Shown: positions 18,871 to 20,115 of the stretch, piece by piece | Layout: each line of letters opens with the position of its first letter | Numbering within the stretch: the stretch's first letter is position 1 | Assembly: GCA_015499995.1 (NCBI GenBank) | Contig: JADNRV010000643.1 | Span: 1-20,115 of the forward strand | DNA length: 20,115 nucleotides | DNA from: Flammula alnicola | Taxonomy: Eukaryota; Basidiomycota; Agaricomycetes; Agaricales; Strophariaceae | Direction: 5' to 3' | Program-made: the position numbers and the translations under genes | Notes under the pieces: model-generated | Databases searched by the model: none | Told to the model about the DNA's origin: nothing | Seen by the model: only the letters and a program-made list of their open reading frames with translations

Positions 18871-19038
18871 TGTCCCCTTCTTTTTCTGTTGATTTTGCCA
18901 TCACACTCCTTTCACCGCGCCGTTTCTATGCCTTACTTTGACTCTCTTATTTTGTTCTTGTTGTTCTCTCACTTACTACCCATCACACTCCTTCTTTTAT
19001 CTTCCATCTCATCACTTTGGATGTTGGGGACAACATCT
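18871..19038 (+). other. Retrotransposon 3' untranslated spacer
   Basis: Pyrimidine-rich, non-coding DNA between the end of the integrase frame and the polypurine tract. Confidence 0.6.
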
Positions 19039-19050
19039 AAGGGGGGGCAC
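19039..19050 (+). other. Polypurine tract
   Basis: AAGGGGGGGCAC lies immediately before the 3' LTR, the expected position of the plus-strand primer in Ty3/gypsy elements. Confidence 0.85.
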
Positions 19051-20073
19051 TGTGGAGGAGATGGATAGCGCGCTCGTAGAAACAGCGGGCAAGTCCGAAT
19101 TCCCACGTGATGCCGATCAAGCCGTGCACACTACCGCGCGACCATCGATTTGAATACCCCGTAGCATACCCTTTTCTCCCCATTTCAAACACTTCATACA
19201 CTCATTACATGATCCTTTTTCATCTCCGAAAACCCCCGTACTCTCACCTCTCTTCGTTACTCCACAGACACCGTATTTCACACGCAATGGCCGTGAGAAC
19301 GCGCCTCGGCAAGCCCCGTTTTGCGCTCAAGGTGTACCGCGGTCTGCCTCGACGAAAGAACAACTTCAAGTACGATCTACACCGATGGAAGGATGGGAAA
19401 CCAAGCCAAGAGGAACCATACGGCTGGTAGGAGGTCCTATTTGCAAATTCTATTCCGTTTTATTCCGTTTTATCTTGTTTCATCTTGATTCTCGATCACT
19501 TCCGCATCTCTTTCTCTTTTCAAATAGCCGACACCGAGTGCAACGAGACGACACGCTGTACGCAGGAGGACGCCCCGCCCTAACGTGCGACGAGCAGCGG
19601 ACACGGTCTGGTCCACCGTGGAAGATTGTATGTCCCTTGAGCAAGGATGTACAGTTCACTCGCGCCCGCACCAAGCCTCAATCTTGCCTCCTATCCTGCG
19701 TGCGGCCGAAATATCGTTGCACAAGGTCGAAGACCCTTTTTCTTTTTCAAATGGACAATCTAGCACATGCGTAGTATATTTGATTTGATTTCTTGGGCCT
19801 GGCGACGCAAGAGTACGCGTGCGCCAGGAAAATCTCTATATACCCGCGTTTGTAAACTTAGGAGTCCTTAGTCAATCTACCCCCACTTTGATTCGGAAAA
19901 CACTACGAGGAGCACGAGCTATTGAGCAAGAGCATCGAGCAGAGCGCGCCGTGACATTCGCTATCTACACAACTTCTCAAATACCCCGTACTTAGGCGCC
20001 CATCAGCGCCGCTCTCTCTTCTCTTTTCGACGACCTCAATCCAACCTACCTGGAAAAGATCAGCTCTTCCACA
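19051..20073 (+). repeat. 3' LTR (1,023 bp)
   Basis: Matches the 5' LTR except for a 2-bp deletion and one base (G at 19467). Ends in TTCCACA at 20073. Confidence 0.95.
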
Positions 20074-20115
20074 GCGGTCAAATTCAGAACTTATGATTTC
20101 AATGACTTCTACTAA
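20074..20115. other. Right copy of the target-site duplication and resumed host DNA
   Basis: GCGG at 20074-20077 repeats the left flank. The remaining 38 bases are the continuation of the interrupted gene's locus; too short to say whether they are coding. Confidence 0.7.

Larger units (their letters stand above)
10889..20073 (+). mobile_element. Full-length Ty3/gypsy LTR retrotransposon, 9,185 bp
   Basis: Complete element. Both LTRs (TGTGG...CCACA, TG/CA ends), a leader, a Gag-protease ORF and a Pol ORF ordered RT-RNase H-integrase (the Ty3/gypsy order) are present. A C-terminal GPY/F integrase region, a polypurine tract against the 3' LTR and a flanking GCGG duplication complete it. It is inserted in the plus orientation into exon 2 of a small gene. 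Near-identical LTRs indicate recent insertion. One frame loss in integrase means this copy probably depends on other copies for integration, unless it is a sequencing error. Confidence 0.95.

Overview
The window looks like nuclear DNA of a mushroom-forming basidiomycete (Agaricomycetes). The evidence is genes with many short introns (48-61 nt, GT/AG, fungal branch-like motifs), a CxC2-type KDZ transposase and a TET/JBP-type dioxygenase of the class expanded in these fungi, and a Ty3/gypsy retrotransposon. No rRNA, tRNA, CRISPR array or bacterial-type operon was seen. All gene models are hand-spliced from the sequence.

Layout. (1) 1-382, minus: the 5' end of an APH/protein-kinase-like phosphotransferase gene that runs off the left edge. 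(2) 383-2335: no convincing gene; the last 300 bases are strongly purine-rich. (3) 2336-2640: hairpin-forming repeats. (4) 2752-6598, minus: an apparently intact 11-exon KDZ transposase gene (1,098 codons plus stop; every intron joins in frame). (5) 6599-7574: spacer with degenerate direct repeats. (6) 7575 to about 9073 (possibly 9329), minus: a TET/JBP-like 2-oxoglutarate/Fe(II) dioxygenase gene whose catalytic half splices cleanly, but whose first exon(s) I cannot resolve. (7) 9341-9664: a perfect short palindrome, then four copies of a 32-bp repeat at a ~64-bp period. (8) 9665-10710: spacer with a TCGCATA array at ~10.5-bp period. (9) 10711-10888, plus: the first two exons of a small gene encoding a basic protein, cut by (10) a 9.2-kb Ty3/gypsy LTR retrotransposon (10889-20073). 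(11) 20074-20115: resumed host sequence.

Two independent mobile-element stories are present. The minus-strand KDZ transposase and TET/JBP gene lie in tandem in the same orientation. This matches the known KDZ-TET/JBP association in basidiomycetes, where a DNA-modifying oxygenase travels with a DNA transposon. The retrotransposon is very young: its 1025/1023-bp LTRs differ by one substitution and one 2-bp indel, and it is bounded by a GCGG target duplication. Its Gag-protease ORF and its RT-RNase H-integrase ORF look complete, except that a one-base frame loss splits integrase just before the catalytic glutamate, so this copy as written should not integrate autonomously.
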